From Paramicrobacterium fandaimingii (GTDB taxonomy: Bacteria; Actinomycetota; Actinomycetes; Actinomycetales; Microbacteriaceae): DNA of 64,000 bases. Both the position numbers and the translations under genes were made by a program. The notes beneath the pieces were generated by a model that was not told where the DNA came from, made no database searches, and saw nothing but the letters and a program-made list of their open reading frames with translations. Location of the stretch: NCBI RefSeq assembly GCF_011751745.2, contig NZ_CP061170.1, forward strand, positions 806,001-870,000. The letters are read 5' to 3'. Numbering within the stretch: position 1 is the stretch's first letter; each line of letters starts with the position of its first letter. Below, piece after piece: positions 1 through 9,159 of this stretch.

Positions 1-421
1 GTGCTCCAACTTTCCTTAACCACGTCGGCCGAAGTGGCCCGTTCCCTAATCTTCGTGAAGCTCTACTCGGCCTTATCCGGCGATCAGCGCGTCCTAATAT
101 CAATTTTCAGTTCACTTTCCCCTCAACCCACGGCGCAGAACATGCGCCGGAAACGCTCCCCAAGCGGCAACAGAACTCGTGGTAATCACTGTTCCCTCGC
201 AATTCGCGTTGAGTACCGTGTTCCAACCGACTTGCAAAGGGAACCAAGATCTGACGCGTCCTGCACCGCGCGCGAGCTTCTTCCGAAGCAAGCGTCCAAT
301 CTCGAAGTGAAAGAGTCCAGCGTGATGCTGCACGATGGCCAGTTTTACGCCCGAATGGCCGGAAATGCGCTAAATCTTCACGTCACGTCGCGAGAGAACC
401 TGCGAGGCATAGAATCAACGG
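1..421. other. Left-edge region with no convincing gene
   Basis: No reading frame here looks like a protein. A frame open across 1-432 on the plus strand has no recognisable domain and no codon bias like its neighbours. The base composition is visibly richer in A and T than the ribosomal-protein region. The only signal I can support is the hexamer TAGAAT at 410-415, just before the next gene. The stretch may be the upstream region of a transferred segment or a decayed gene. Confidence 0.5.
410..415 (+). promoter_or_regulatory. Candidate leaderless -10 box of the AraC-type gene
   Basis: TAGAAT lies exactly 12 bases before the GTG at 422, so transcription would start at or next to the start codon. 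No good -35 box and no Shine-Dalgarno sequence is seen. The same arrangement recurs at many genes in this window. Confidence 0.45.
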
Positions 422-1273
422 GTGTTCGCTAATCAGAATCAGGAGAGTGCCGAACTCGCTCTCAAACGATTTGGGTGGACTCCAACGTCCTCTACAAGCT
501 CGCTCCTCATCGAAGGAGTCGGCAGACTGGGTTTCCAAGTTGGTAGAGCATGGTCGCCTAAAGGTGAATACGCATCGATTGCGCAACCCGGTGGTATTTT
601 CGTTCTGCTCGCTGTTGAAGGCGGCGCGTGGATTGAGTATGGCGGAGAGCCAGTCCCGGTCAGCGCAAGTGAGTTCATCTTCCTCGACGGCGATACGCCG
701 ATTCGGATCTCATTGCGCCAGCCGACGGCTCGTTATATTTGGCGATTCGACGCTACAGTGCTGCGAAACCCGCTCGTCGAACAACGTATGGGTCAGCCAC
801 TTCCGCTCTCCTCGGGGGATTGGGGCACAGCGGCAGCTTTGACCAATTCGCTTCTCTCCGCTGACACTAAAGTTGGCGGCTCCTTCCACGCGGCGAAGGC
901 AAGCGAACATCTACTCAGCGCCTTGTTCGAGAATGCGACTCGATCCCATTCCAGCTCCGCGCCCGGGACAGACCAAGTATTTTCACACGCACTTTCCATC
1001 ATTGAAGAGAGGTTCCAAAACCCCTCCTTTAGAGTCGCTGATTTAGCAAAACAGATGCTCGTTTCCGAGCGAACGCTTCGTCGTTCCTTTGCTTTGATGG
1101 GAACAACAGTGAGGAAAGAAATAGAGAAACGCAGGGTTCAAGAGCTCGGCCTGTATCTTCAGACGCCGACTTTGATAACGAGCAAACTGTTCAAGAGATA
1201 CGCCGAAGCTTCCGGGTTCTCCTCGGCCACGCATGCACGAGCAGCGCTAGAAAGACTCGACGCCCAACGGTGA
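422..1273 (+). CDS. AraC-family transcriptional regulator
   Basis: A 283-residue protein. The N-terminal part (about 40-115) reads like a cupin-type sensing domain. The C-terminal part (about 186-280) is an AraC/XylS-type double helix-turn-helix, with RVADLAKQMLVSERTLRRSF at its first helix pair. Such proteins bind promoter DNA in response to a small ligand. The GTG start is chosen because TAGAAT lies 12 bases upstream. No target gene adjoins it: the next feature is a broken transposase and then the str operon. Codon use and composition are less GC-rich than in the ribosomal genes, which suggests transfer. The ligand and targets cannot be read from the sequence. Confidence 0.75.
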   Translation: MFANQNQESAELALKRFGWTPTSSTSSLLIEGVGRLGFQVGRAWSPKGEYASIAQPGGIFVLLAVEGGAWIEYGGEPVPVSASEFIFLDGDTPIRISLRQPTARYIWRFDATVLRNPLVEQRMGQPLPLSSGDWGTAAALTNSLLSADTKVGGSFHAAKASEHLLSALFENATRSHSSSAPGTDQVFSHALSIIEERFQNPSFRVADLAKQMLVSERTLRRSFALMGTTVRKEIEKRRVQELGLYLQTPTLITSKLFKRYAEASGFSSATHARAALERLDAQR

Positions 1274-1400
1274 GGGCCGATCGGACTGTGCGCGTCCAAA
1301 CAGCATCCGTATTCCTGCCTTAGCCGTGATCCACCGATCGGGTTCTGGTTCGTGCCGGCGCGTTAAATGGAGAATGCCGCTCAGATCAGGGAAAATTGAG

Positions 1401-2614
1401 CTTGTCTAAGAGTCCAATTTCACCAATCCGAGAGGCACCTCGTGGATGCAATTCAAGCATGGTTCGGCGGCTGTGTCAGCTTCATTCGATGACCCGAATC
1501 TCGTGTCGGCTGCGGGGCTGGTCCCGGCCATGCGTCTCGCGGTTAAAGCAGGGCTGCATCAGTTCGTGGATCGCTTCTTGACGGTGCCGTCGGACAAGGG
1601 CGCGAACGCTGGGTTGAAGGTCGCCTCGCTGGTCGCATGGATATCAGAAGCAGGGATCCGGTTACGGCTATTCCGGAGTGCGTGGCATCAACGCGCTCCT
1701 GGCGGCGGTGAAGACGACGGCCAGCGCGCCGGTCGTGGTCGGCCAACGGCTTCGGAAGGTCTCTTGCGGTTCACCACGCGGCGCCGCCCGGCTGATCGGT
1801 GACGCACTCGCCACTTTGAAACGCGTCCCCGACATGGCCGGTGCGCGCGTGCTGGTTCGCGCGGACTCCGCTTACTACGGGTTCGCCGCGGTGAACGCCG
1901 CACTCACCACCGGCGCCGACGTGTCGATCACAGCGCGGATGGATCCGGCCGTGAAACGCGCGATCGCCACGATCCCGGACGATGGCTGGGAGACGATCAA
2001 GTACCCCGATGCCATTTACGACGAGGACACCGAACGGTGGATCTCGAAAGCCGAGGTCGCCGAGGTGCCCTTCACCGCCTTCGCGTCCAGGAAGAAGAGC
2101 GAACGCGTCACCGGCCGGCTTGTCGTGCGGCGCATCCCGGAGTTGAACAAGAAGAACCTCGAGCATCCGACGCTGTTCGACACGCACCGGTTCCACGCGT
2201 TCTTCACCACCAGCACCCTGGACACAGTCGAAGCGGACAAGACCCACCGGCAGCACGCGGTGATCGAGCAAGTCCACGCCGATCTGAACAACTCCGCGCT
2301 GGCGCACCTGCCCTCCGGCGTGTTCACCGCGAATGCCGCCTGGCTCGTCCCCGCGAGAATCGCGAACTCCGCCCGCCGCATCCGCCTGCACCTGCCCGAG
2401 AACTGGCCCTGGGCAACCGAATGGGCGAAGCTATTCGCGATCGCCGCCGCGCCGCCGCCATCTGACCATTCAGCCGAGAACGGCGCAATCAGGAACGCCC
2501 AGTGGAACAACCAGACAACCGAGGTCTGGCGGGCCACCCTGCCCTCACAGCGGCCGAGCCCTTCAAGTCAAAATCAAATCCTCACCCAAAGCGCGTCGGT
2601 GGATCAAGGATAAG
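1401..2614 (+). mobile_element. Deleted IS1380-type insertion sequence
   Basis: The segment contains the two ends of an IS1380-family transposase and no other gene. The proposed ends are an imperfect inverted repeat: CTTGTCTAAGAGTCC at 1401 against the reverse complement reading CTTATCCTTGATCC, ending near 2614. No clear target-site duplication flanks it. Because of the internal deletion in its transposase it should be immobile. The family call is firm; the boundaries are tentative. Confidence 0.55.
1446..2613 (+). pseudogene. IS1380-family transposase, internally deleted and frameshifted
   Basis: The N-terminal piece (frame of 1446) reads MQFKHGSAAVSASFDDPNLV and continues to SLVAW near 1640. 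The frame of 1678 then carries the C-terminal two-thirds, with the DDE-type motif VRADSAYYGF and the ending LPENWPWATEW. Directly before it, the second frame reads HGYQKQGSGYGYSGVRG, which intact members have roughly 80-100 residues after SLVA. So a deletion joined the two points out of frame and removed the first catalytic aspartate region (DVDDT in the family). The product cannot be a working transposase. The reading frame also runs past the usual C terminus to 2613. Confidence 0.8.
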
Positions 2615-2629
2615 GGAAGACGTGTCACG

Positions 2630-2661
2630 CGAAAGGCCCGGTTTCTCAACTGGGCCTTTCG
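2630..2661. terminator. Strong hairpin upstream of the str operon
   Basis: CGAAAGGCCC (2630-2639) pairs perfectly with GGGCCTTTCG (2652-2661) across a 12-base loop. There is no T-run after it. It looks like the transcription terminator of whatever gene once preceded rpsL, before the IS and AraC segment. Confidence 0.5.
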
Positions 2662-2742
2662 TGCGGGTAGGCTGTTGCTTCACCATGCGCAGCGCGGCGG
2701 GCGCAGAGCGACTCTGTGACGCTGCTGACCATCTCGGCTTCC

Positions 2743-2771
2743 ATTTGACCGGAAATCGGCGTGCGGGTAAT
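2743..2771 (+). promoter_or_regulatory. Promoter of the str operon (rpsL)
   Basis: TTGACC (2743-2748) and TAATAT (2766-2771) are separated by exactly 17 bases, a near-consensus sigma-70/SigA promoter. The same two hexamers with the same spacing occur before rplM (46239-46267). Transcription should start near 2778, leaving a leader of about 220 bases. Confidence 0.8.
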
Positions 2772-2777
2772 ATTTGA

Positions 2778-3000
2778 TGGGTGTGCGCATTTGCGTGCGC
2801 TGAATCGTGCCTTCGCGCGGTAAAGCCACGCCGAGGCATTCACATCCTGGGTCGGTTCAGCATGGAACGGCCCCCACGGCATATTCGCCACATGCATCCT
2901 TCACATTCTGTCGGATGGGCGGATCGTGGCGGCGCTCGAGCAATCGAGCGCCTCACCATCACATATTCGCTGTCACCGTGCAGCACATAGAGGAGAAGCA
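2778..3000 (+). promoter_or_regulatory. rpsL 5-prime leader with GCAA tetraloop hairpin
   Basis: The leader between the promoter and rpsL has no gene. Its clearest structure is a perfect 9-bp stem, GGCGCTCGA (2932-2940) with TCGAGCGCC (2945-2953), closed by a GCAA tetraloop. The Shine-Dalgarno sequence GAGGAGAAG ends just before 3001. The length and the stable tetraloop suggest control by a ribosomal protein or by attenuation; this is inference. Confidence 0.45.
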
Positions 3001-3375
3001 GTGCCAACTATTCAGCAGTTGGTCCGCAAGGGACGCAAGTCGAAGTCGTCAAAGACCAAGGCTCCCGCCCTGAAGGCCAACCCCCAGCAGCGAGGCGTGT
3101 GCACACGCGTCTACACGACAACCCCGAAGAAGCCGAACTCGGCGATGCGCAAGGTTGCTCGTGTGAAGCTTTCGAACGGCACAGAGGTCACCGCGTACAT
3201 TCCGGGTGAAGGCCACAACCTTCAGGAGCACTCGATGGTGCTCGTCCGTGGTGGACGTGTAAAGGACCTTCCTGGTGTTCGCTACCGCATCGTTCGCGGT
3301 GCGCTCGACACCCAGGCCGTGAAGAACCGCAAGCAGGGTCGCAGCCACTACGGCGCGAAGATGGAGAAGAAGTAA
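3001..3375 (+). CDS. rpsL: 30S ribosomal protein S12
   Basis: S12 sits at the decoding centre of the small subunit and affects translational accuracy. The 124-residue product starts [15 protein letters not shown], as the family does, from the GTG at 3001 behind GAGGAGAAG. An in-frame extension back to 2926 is leader, not protein. The loop residues linked to streptomycin resistance are wild type: Lys43 in PKKPNS and Lys88 in RVKDLPG. It is the first gene of the str operon; its stop codon overlaps the rpsG start by one base (TAATG). Confidence 0.98.
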   Translation: MPTIQQLVRKGRKSKSSKTKAPALKANPQQRGVCTRVYTTTPKKPNSAMRKVARVKLSNGTEVTAYIPGEGHNLQEHSMVLVRGGRVKDLPGVRYRIVRGALDTQAVKNRKQGRSHYGAKMEKK

Positions 3376-3845
3376 TGCCACGTAAGGGACCAGCACCCAA
3401 GCGCCCGGTCATTGCTGACCCCGTCTACGGCGCACCGATCGTCAGCCAGCTCGTCAACAAGATTCTTGTTGACGGCAAGAAGGCTCTTGCCGAGCGCATC
3501 GTCTATGACGCGCTCGAAGGAGTCGTTGCAAAGAACAGCCAGGATGCTGTCGTCACCCTCAAGAAGGCGCTCGACAACGTTCGTCCGTCCATCGAGGTGA
3601 AGAGCCGCCGTGTCGGTGGCTCGACGTACCAGGTTCCGGTCGAGGTCAAGCCTCACCGCGCCAACACCCTCGCACTGCGTTGGCTCGTGAGCTACGCAAA
3701 GGGTCGTCGCGAGAAGACGATGACGGAACGCCTCACAAACGAGATCCTCGACGCATCAAACGGCCTCGGTGCCGCTGTGAAGCGTCGTGAAGACACTCAC
3801 AAGATGGCGGAATCCAACCGCGCATTCGCCCACTACCGCTGGTAG
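3375..3845 (+). CDS. rpsG: 30S ribosomal protein S7
   Basis: S7 is a primary 16S rRNA-binding protein that nucleates assembly of the 30S head and contacts the exit-site tRNA. The 156-residue product begins [12 protein letters not shown] and ends FAHYRW, the normal bacterial length and ends. It is translationally coupled to rpsL through the one-base TAATG overlap. In many bacteria S7 is the repressor of the str operon mRNA. Confidence 0.98.
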   Translation: MPRKGPAPKRPVIADPVYGAPIVSQLVNKILVDGKKALAERIVYDALEGVVAKNSQDAVVTLKKALDNVRPSIEVKSRRVGGSTYQVPVEVKPHRANTLALRWLVSYAKGRREKTMTERLTNEILDASNGLGAAVKRREDTHKMAESNRAFAHYRW

Positions 3846-3929
3846 CAGGCAGGAGACGTCCTCCACAGCAGCAGTGCTGTGGAGGACGCCACCACACACC
3901 ACTTCACTTTCACTTTCCGGAGGAACCCC

Positions 3930-6044
3930 GTGGCACAAGACGTGCTCACTGACCTGAAGAAGGTTCGCAACATCGGCATCATGGCCCACATCGATGCCGG
4001 TAAGACCACTACCACTGAGCGCATCCTGTTCTACACGGGCGTCAACCACAAGCTCGGTGAGACCCACGATGGTGGGGCGACCACCGACTGGATGGAGCAG
4101 GAGCAGGAGCGTGGCATCACGATCACCTCTGCTGCTGTGACGAGTTTCTGGAACAACAACCAGATCAACATCATCGACACCCCCGGTCACGTCGACTTCA
4201 CGGTCGAGGTTGAGCGCTCGCTTCGCGTGCTCGACGGTGCCGTTGCCGTCTTCGACGGCAAGGAGGGCGTTGAGCCGCAGTCCGAGACGGTGTGGCGTCA
4301 GGCCGACAAGTACGACGTTCCCCGCATCTGCTTCGTCAACAAGATGGACAAGCTCGGTGCTGACTTCTACTACACGGTCGACACCATCAAGAGCCGCCTC
4401 GGTGCGAAGCCTCTCGTGCTTCAGCTTCCGATCGGCGCCGAGAGCGACTTCGTCGGAGTCGTCGACCTGATCGAGAAGCGGGCACTCGTGTGGCCCGGCG
4501 ACTCGAAGGGTGACGTCACAATGGGCGCCAAGTTCGAGGTGCAGGACATTCCCGCCGAGATGCAGGACACGTTCGACGAGTACCGCACACTTCTGCTTGA
4601 GACCGTCGCAGAGACAGATGACTCCCTCATGGAGAAGTACTTCTCCGGCGAAGAGCTCACCGTCGACGAGATCAAGGCTGCCGTTCGCAAGCTCACCGTC
4701 AACAGCGAGATCTACCCCGTGCTGTGCGGTTCGGCCTTCAAGAACCGCGGTGTGCAGCCGATGCTCGACGCGGTCGTCGACTTTCTTCCGTCGCCGCTCG
4801 ACGTGCCCGCCATCGAGGCGCACGACCCGCGCGATGAAGAGAAGGTCATTCTTCGGCACGCCGACAGCACCGAGCCCTTCTCGGCTCTTGCCTTCAAGGT
4901 TGCCGTTCACCCGTTCTTCGGGCGCCTCACGTACATTCGCGTGTACTCAGGACACCTGGACAGCGGGGCGCAGATCGCGAACTCCACGAAGCAGAAGAAG
5001 GAGCGCATCGGGAAGATCTTCCAGATGCACGCCAACAAGGAGAACCCCGTCGATTCCGTGACGGCCGGCCACATCTACGCGGTGATCGGTCTGAAGGACA
5101 CGACGACGGGTGACACGCTCTGCGACCCGAAGGATCAGGTTGTCCTCGAGTCGATGACGTTCCCCGAGCCAGTTATCGAGGTCGCCATCGAGCCGAAGAC
5201 CAAGGCCGACCAGGAGAAGCTGTCGACGGCTATTCAGAAGCTTGCCGAAGAAGACCCGACGTTCCGCGTTGAGCTCAACGTCGAGACCGGTCAGACGGTC
5301 ATCAAGGGCATGGGCGAGCTGCACCTCGACATTCTGGTCGACCGCATGAAGCGCGAGTTCCGCGTCGAGGCAAACGTGGGCAAGCCCCAGGTCGCCTTCC
5401 GCGAGACCATCCGCAAGGCGGTGCCTCGTCACGACTACACCCACAAGAAGCAGACCGGTGGATCCGGCCAGTTCGCGAAGATTCAGTTTGCACTCGAGCC
5501 GCTTGAGGTCGAGGGCGACAAGATCTACGAGTTCGAAAACAAGGTGACCGGTGGTCGCGTTCCGCGCGAGTACATCCCTTCGGTCGATGCCGGCTTCCAG
5601 GACGCGATTCAGGTGGGAATTCTCGCGGGGTACCCGATGGTCGGCGTCAAGGCGACGCTGCTCGACGGTGCTGCGCACGATGTCGACTCATCGGAGATGG
5701 CGTTCAAGATCGCCGGATCCATGGGTATGAAAGAAGCCCTCCCCAAGGCCAGCCCGGCTCTTCTCGAGCCGCTCATGGCTGTTGAGGTGCGTACTCCCGA
5801 GGAGTACATGGGTGATGTCATCGGCGATCTCAACTCTCGCCGTGGCATGATCCAGTCGATGGAGGATGCGTCGGGTGTCAAGGTGATTCGCGCCAACGTC
5901 CCCCTCTCGGAGATGTTCGGATACGTCGGTGACCTGCGGTCGAAGACCTCAGGCCGTGCCGTGTACTCGATGCAGTTCGAGACGTACGCCGAGGTCCCGA
6001 AGGCTGTTGCCGACGAGATCATCCAAAAGGCTAAGGGCGAATAA
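3930..6044 (+). CDS. fusA: Elongation factor G
   Basis: EF-G is the GTPase that drives tRNA-mRNA translocation on the ribosome. The product has 704 residues, the standard length. It shows the P-loop AHIDAGKTT (19-27), the switch motif [18 protein letters not shown] and the NKMDKLGAD specificity motif, then the usual domains II to V. The GTG at 3930 is chosen because CCGGAGGAA lies 6-12 bases before it and the protein then begins MAQDVLTDL, as in relatives. An in-frame extension to 3879 lies in the rpsG-fusA spacer. Confidence 0.98.
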   Translation: MAQDVLTDLKKVRNIGIMAHIDAGKTTTTERILFYTGVNHKLGETHDGGATTDWMEQEQERGITITSAAVTSFWNNNQINIIDTPGHVDFTVEVERSLRVLDGAVAVFDGKEGVEPQSETVWRQADKYDVPRICFVNKMDKLGADFYYTVDTIKSRLGAKPLVLQLPIGAESDFVGVVDLIEKRALVWPGDSKGDVTMGAKFEVQDIPAEMQDTFDEYRTLLLETVAETDDSLMEKYFSGEELTVDEIKAAVRKLTVNSEIYPVLCGSAFKNRGVQPMLDAVVDFLPSPLDVPAIEAHDPRDEEKVILRHADSTEPFSALAFKVAVHPFFGRLTYIRVYSGHLDSGAQIANSTKQKKERIGKIFQMHANKENPVDSVTAGHIYAVIGLKDTTTGDTLCDPKDQVVLESMTFPEPVIEVAIEPKTKADQEKLSTAIQKLAEEDPTFRVELNVETGQTVIKGMGELHLDILVDRMKREFRVEANVGKPQVAFRETIRKAVPRHDYTHKKQTGGSGQFAKIQFALEPLEVEGDKIYEFENKVTGGRVPREYIPSVDAGFQDAIQVGILAGYPMVGVKATLLDGAAHDVDSSEMAFKIAGSMGMKEALPKASPALLEPLMAVEVRTPEEYMGDVIGDLNSRRGMIQSMEDASGVKVIRANVPLSEMFGYVGDLRSKTSGRAVYSMQFETYAEVPKAVADEIIQKAKGE

Positions 6045-6055
6045 CCCTTGCCGCT

Positions 6056-6086
6056 GGGCGCCGGCTGTGTACACGGTGCGGCGCCC
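6056..6086 (+). promoter_or_regulatory. Hairpin between fusA and tuf
   Basis: GGGCGCCG (6056-6063) pairs perfectly with CGGCGCCC (6079-6086). No T-run follows, so it may act as a weak attenuator or an mRNA-processing or stabilising element. AT-rich sequence at 6100-6110 (TAACATAAATA) offers a possible -10 box for a separate tuf promoter. Confidence 0.35.
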
Positions 6087-6185
6087 GGTCGTCACCTAGT
6101 AACATAAATACACAAATCCCCGTAGAGATATCGGTCGCAATCCAGTGCCCGCTGTATCTACACGAGAGTCCTGAGGAGGACCACA

Positions 6186-7379
6186 GTGGCTAAGGCCAAG
6201 TTCGAGCGGACCAAGCCGCACGTAAACATCGGAACGATCGGTCACGTCGACCACGGTAAGACCACTCTTACCGCGGCGATCTCGCACGTTCTCGCAATCA
6301 AGTACCCGTCTGACGTCAACGTTCAGCAGGACTTCGCCAGCATTGACTCGGCTCCTGAAGAGCGTCAGCGCGGCATCACGATCAACATCTCGCACATCGA
6401 GTATGAGACCCCGAAGCGTCACTATGCACACGTTGACGCCCCGGGCCACGCTGACTATGTGAAGAACATGATCACCGGTGCTGCTCAGATGGACGGCGCG
6501 ATCCTCGTGGTTGCTGCCACTGACGGTCCGATGGCCCAGACTCGCGAGCACGTCCTGCTCGCCAAGCAGGTCGGCGTTCCCTACCTCGTTGTGGCTCTGA
6601 ACAAGTCCGACATGGTTGACGACGAAGAGATCATGGAACTCGTCGAGCTTGAGGTTCGCGAGCTTCTCTCGAGCCAGAGCTTCGACGGCGACAATGCGCC
6701 GGTCATCCAGGTCTCGGCTCTCAAGGCTCTTGAGGGCGACGAGAAGTGGGAGCAGGCAATTGTCGACCTCATGCAGGCCGTCGATGACAATGTTCCCGAC
6801 CCCGAGCGCGACAAGGACAAGCCGTTCCTGATGCCGATCGAGGACGTCTTCACGATCACCGGTCGTGGAACCGTCGTCACCGGCCGTGCCGAGCGCGGTA
6901 CTCTCAAGATCAACTCCGAGGTCGAGATCGTCGGCATCCGCCCGACGCAGAAGACCACGGTCACGGGTATCGAGATGTTCCACAAGCAGCTCGACGAGGC
7001 ATGGGCCGGCGAGAACTGTGGTCTCCTCCTCCGCGGCACCAAGCGCGAGGACGTTGAGCGCGGTCAGGTCGTCGTGAAGCCGGGTTCGGTTACGCCGCAC
7101 ACCAACTTCGAGGGAACCGCTTACATCCTCTCGAAGGACGAGGGTGGACGCCACAACCCGTTCTACACGAACTACCGCCCGCAGTTCTACTTCCGCACCA
7201 CTGACGTCACCGGCGTCATCTCACTGCCCGAGGGCACCGAGATGGTCATGCCCGGCGACACAACGGACATGTCGGTCGAGCTGATTCAGCCGATCGCTAT
7301 GGAAGAGGGCCTCGGCTTCGCAATTCGTGAGGGTGGACGCACCGTTGGTGCTGGCACCGTCACCAAGATCAGCAAGTAG
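6186..7379 (+). CDS. tuf: Elongation factor Tu
   Basis: EF-Tu delivers aminoacyl-tRNA to the ribosomal A site as a ternary complex with GTP. The 397-residue product has GHVDHGKTT (19-27), [18 protein letters not shown] and SAL motifs, followed by the two beta-barrel domains. It starts at GTG 6186 behind GAGGAGGACC. It is the last gene of the str operon and is followed by a strong terminator. This is the only tuf copy in the window. Confidence 0.98.
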   Translation: MAKAKFERTKPHVNIGTIGHVDHGKTTLTAAISHVLAIKYPSDVNVQQDFASIDSAPEERQRGITINISHIEYETPKRHYAHVDAPGHADYVKNMITGAAQMDGAILVVAATDGPMAQTREHVLLAKQVGVPYLVVALNKSDMVDDEEIMELVELEVRELLSSQSFDGDNAPVIQVSALKALEGDEKWEQAIVDLMQAVDDNVPDPERDKDKPFLMPIEDVFTITGRGTVVTGRAERGTLKINSEVEIVGIRPTQKTTVTGIEMFHKQLDEAWAGENCGLLLRGTKREDVERGQVVVKPGSVTPHTNFEGTAYILSKDEGGRHNPFYTNYRPQFYFRTTDVTGVISLPEGTEMVMPGDTTDMSVELIQPIAMEEGLGFAIREGGRTVGAGTVTKISK

Positions 7380-7402
7380 TCTTCGCGACTATCGATCTCT
7401 TT

Positions 7403-7436
7403 CGGGGTCGGGCCTTCGGGCCCGGCCCCGTTTGCT
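7403..7436 (+). terminator. Rho-independent terminator of the str operon
   Basis: A 12-bp GC-rich stem (7403-7414 with 7419-7430, one G-T pair) is closed by a TTCG tetraloop and followed by TTTGCTTTG. This is a textbook intrinsic terminator just after tuf. Confidence 0.85.
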
Positions 7437-7515
7437 TTGTCACAAAACCCCTGTCCTCCTGCTGAGGGTGGGCACAATGGAAGGCGAACCAGTCCGTCGC
7501 TATTCAGGAGGCATC

Positions 7516-7722
7516 ATGGGACTCTTCGACAAAGGCAAGGATCTGTACGAGCAGAACAAAGACAAGATCGACGACGCAATGCACTCGGAAAAAGCCGAGA
7601 ACATCAGCGATCAGGGTCTCGACAAGGCATCGGATGCCGCGGACTCGCTCTCGGGCGGCAGGTTTGCTGACCAGATCGACGGCGCCCGCGATTCTCTCGA
7701 CGAGAAGATCGGCGATGAGTAG
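7516..7722 (+). CDS. Small MT0933-like antitoxin-family protein
   Basis: A 68-residue acidic protein starting MGLFDKGKDLYEQNKDKIDD and rich in Asp, Ser and Lys. It matches the pattern of the MT0933/Rv0909-like family, which is named as an antitoxin but is often found without a toxin. The ATG at 7516 has the Shine-Dalgarno sequence CAGGAGG 5 bases upstream. Strong terminators lie on both sides (7403 and 7745), so it is a single-gene unit. No toxin-like frame adjoins it. A role other than antitoxin, such as a stress or cell-envelope protein, is equally possible. Confidence 0.7.
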   Translation: MGLFDKGKDLYEQNKDKIDDAMHSEKAENISDQGLDKASDAADSLSGGRFADQIDGARDSLDEKIGDE

Positions 7723-7744
7723 CTGACGCTGCACGAAGCACCAC

Positions 7745-7778
7745 CCGGAGGAGGGACCGAAATCGGGCCCTCCTCCGG
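7745..7778. terminator. Terminator after the antitoxin-like gene
   Basis: CCGGAGGAGGG (7745-7755) pairs perfectly with CCCTCCTCCGG (7768-7778); TTGTCTGT follows. A stable intrinsic-type hairpin that isolates the small gene from the S10 operon. Confidence 0.75.
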
Positions 7779-8181
7779 TTGTCTGTCACGGCTTTTCCGA
7801 GACAATCCTGGGAATCGCGCCCCCGGCCCCTCATCGCGACACGCCCGGGTTGCACAATGCCCGGATATCTGGCAAACTCAACTAGTTCAGTATTTCGGAC
7901 GCGTCGTGTGGCGTGCCTTCCGGATCACTGCCAGGCAGTGCATAGACCGCAACGATGTCTAGGCCGCAGGCAGCAGAACACCGACTTAATCACTGATGCA
8001 ATTTCGCCGCGTATTTGCGTGCCCGGAAACGGGGCCGAATCGGGTGAATGGTGGTGAAGCTTGACAGTAGAACAGTGGTACGCAGAGCAGTGCCAGCGCC
8101 GAAGGGAATTCCCGACGGCGCACAGTAAAGAGCGTCCAATGCGAGCAAATCGTAAGACGCACGACAGAGAGTGAGTCACAG
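7779..8181 (+). promoter_or_regulatory. Promoter and long leader of the S10 operon
   Basis: No protein is supported in this 400-base gap. A candidate promoter is TTGCAC (7850-7855), 17 bases, CAAACT (7873-7878), which would leave a leader of about 300 bases before rpsJ. A perfect TTGACA occurs at 8061-8066 but lacks a -10 partner at the right distance. A small inverted repeat around GGGAATTCCC lies near 8104-8113. Long leaders of S10 operons often carry control by a ribosomal protein such as L4; that role here is inference. Confidence 0.4.
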
Positions 8182-8490
8182 ATGGCGGGACAGAAGATCC
8201 GCATTCGACTTAAGTCGTATGACCACGAGGTCATCGACACCTCGGCGCGCAAGATCGTCGACACAGTCACCCGCGCGGGTGCCCAGGTCGTCGGCCCCGT
8301 GCCGCTTCCGACCGAGAAGAACGTGGTGTGTGTCATTCGCTCACCCCACAAGTACAAGGACAGCCGCGAGCACTTCGAGATGCGTACCCACAAGCGGTTG
8401 ATCGACATCGTCGACCCGACTCCGAAGGCCGTTGACTCGCTTATGCGTCTCGACCTGCCGGCAGACGTCAACATCGAGATCAAGCTCTAA
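8182..8490 (+). CDS. rpsJ: 30S ribosomal protein S10
   Basis: S10 is part of the 30S head; in other bacteria it also joins transcription antitermination complexes as NusE. The 102-residue product begins [19 protein letters not shown] and has the normal full length. It is the first gene of the S10 operon, with rplC starting 8 bases downstream. Confidence 0.98.
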   Translation: MAGQKIRIRLKSYDHEVIDTSARKIVDTVTRAGAQVVGPVPLPTEKNVVCVIRSPHKYKDSREHFEMRTHKRLIDIVDPTPKAVDSLMRLDLPADVNIEIKL

Positions 8491-8498
8491 GGGAAGTC

Positions 8499-9155
8499 AT
8501 GGCTACGCAGAACAAGACCAGCAAGGGTCTGCTCGGCAAGAAGCTGGGCATGACTCAGGTGTGGGACGACGAAGGCAAGGTCGTTCCCGTCACCGTTATC
8601 GAGATCGCTCCGAACGTTGTTACGCAGGTGCGCACCCCCGAGGTCGACGGCTACAACGCCGTGCAGATCGCCGCAGGCGAGATCGACCCGCGCAAGGTGA
8701 ACCAGCCCTCGGCCGGACACTACAAGAACGCAGGCGTCACCCCCCGCCGCCACCTCACCGAGGTGCGCACGGACGACGCTTCTGACTACTCACTCGGTCA
8801 GGAGCTCACACTTGACGGCGTGTTCGAAGCCGGCCAGAAGATCGACGTCGTCGGCACGTCTAAGGGCAAGGGTTTCGCCGGTGTCATGAAGCGCCACAAC
8901 TTCCAGGGCGTCTCCGCATCGCACGGTGCTCACCGCAACCACCGCAAGCCCGGATCCATCGGCGCATCGGCTACCCCCGGTCGCGTCTTCAAGGGACACC
9001 GCATGGCCGGCCGCATGGGCGGCGACCGCGTAACTGTGCTGAACCTCACGGTTCACGCAATCGACGCGGACAAAGGTTACATGCTCGTCAAGGGCGCGGT
9101 TCCCGGTCCCCGTGGCCGCATCGTTTTCGTTCGCAACGCAGTGAAGGGAGCGTAG
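8499..9155 (+). CDS. rplC: 50S ribosomal protein L3
   Basis: L3 is an early-assembly 23S rRNA-binding protein whose long loop reaches towards the peptidyl transferase centre. The product has 218 residues and carries the family segments [13 protein letters not shown] near the N terminus and a loop rich in Gly, His and Arg ([15 protein letters not shown]). AAGGGAAGTC before the ATG is the ribosome binding site. rplD follows after 4 bases. Confidence 0.98.
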   Translation: MATQNKTSKGLLGKKLGMTQVWDDEGKVVPVTVIEIAPNVVTQVRTPEVDGYNAVQIAAGEIDPRKVNQPSAGHYKNAGVTPRRHLTEVRTDDASDYSLGQELTLDGVFEAGQKIDVVGTSKGKGFAGVMKRHNFQGVSASHGAHRNHRKPGSIGASATPGRVFKGHRMAGRMGGDRVTVLNLTVHAIDADKGYMLVKGAVPGPRGRIVFVRNAVKGA

Positions 9156-9159
9156 TTCA

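Noticed and set aside
1..432. Open frame of 143 codons at the left edge
   Set aside because: No family pattern, atypical codon use, and it overlaps the start and promoter of the AraC-type gene.
3756..4910. Long open frame (384 codons) antisense to fusA
   Set aside because: It mirrors the codon pattern of fusA on the opposite strand. High GC at third positions creates such frames; no domain or binding site supports it.
7516..7722. A full toxin-antitoxin pair next to tuf
   Set aside because: No second small gene of toxin type adjoins it on either strand; terminators flank it closely.
8061..8066. Perfect TTGACA before rpsJ as the main S10 promoter
   Set aside because: No -10-like hexamer stands 16-18 bases downstream; the TTGCAC/CAAACT pair at 7850-7878 fits better.
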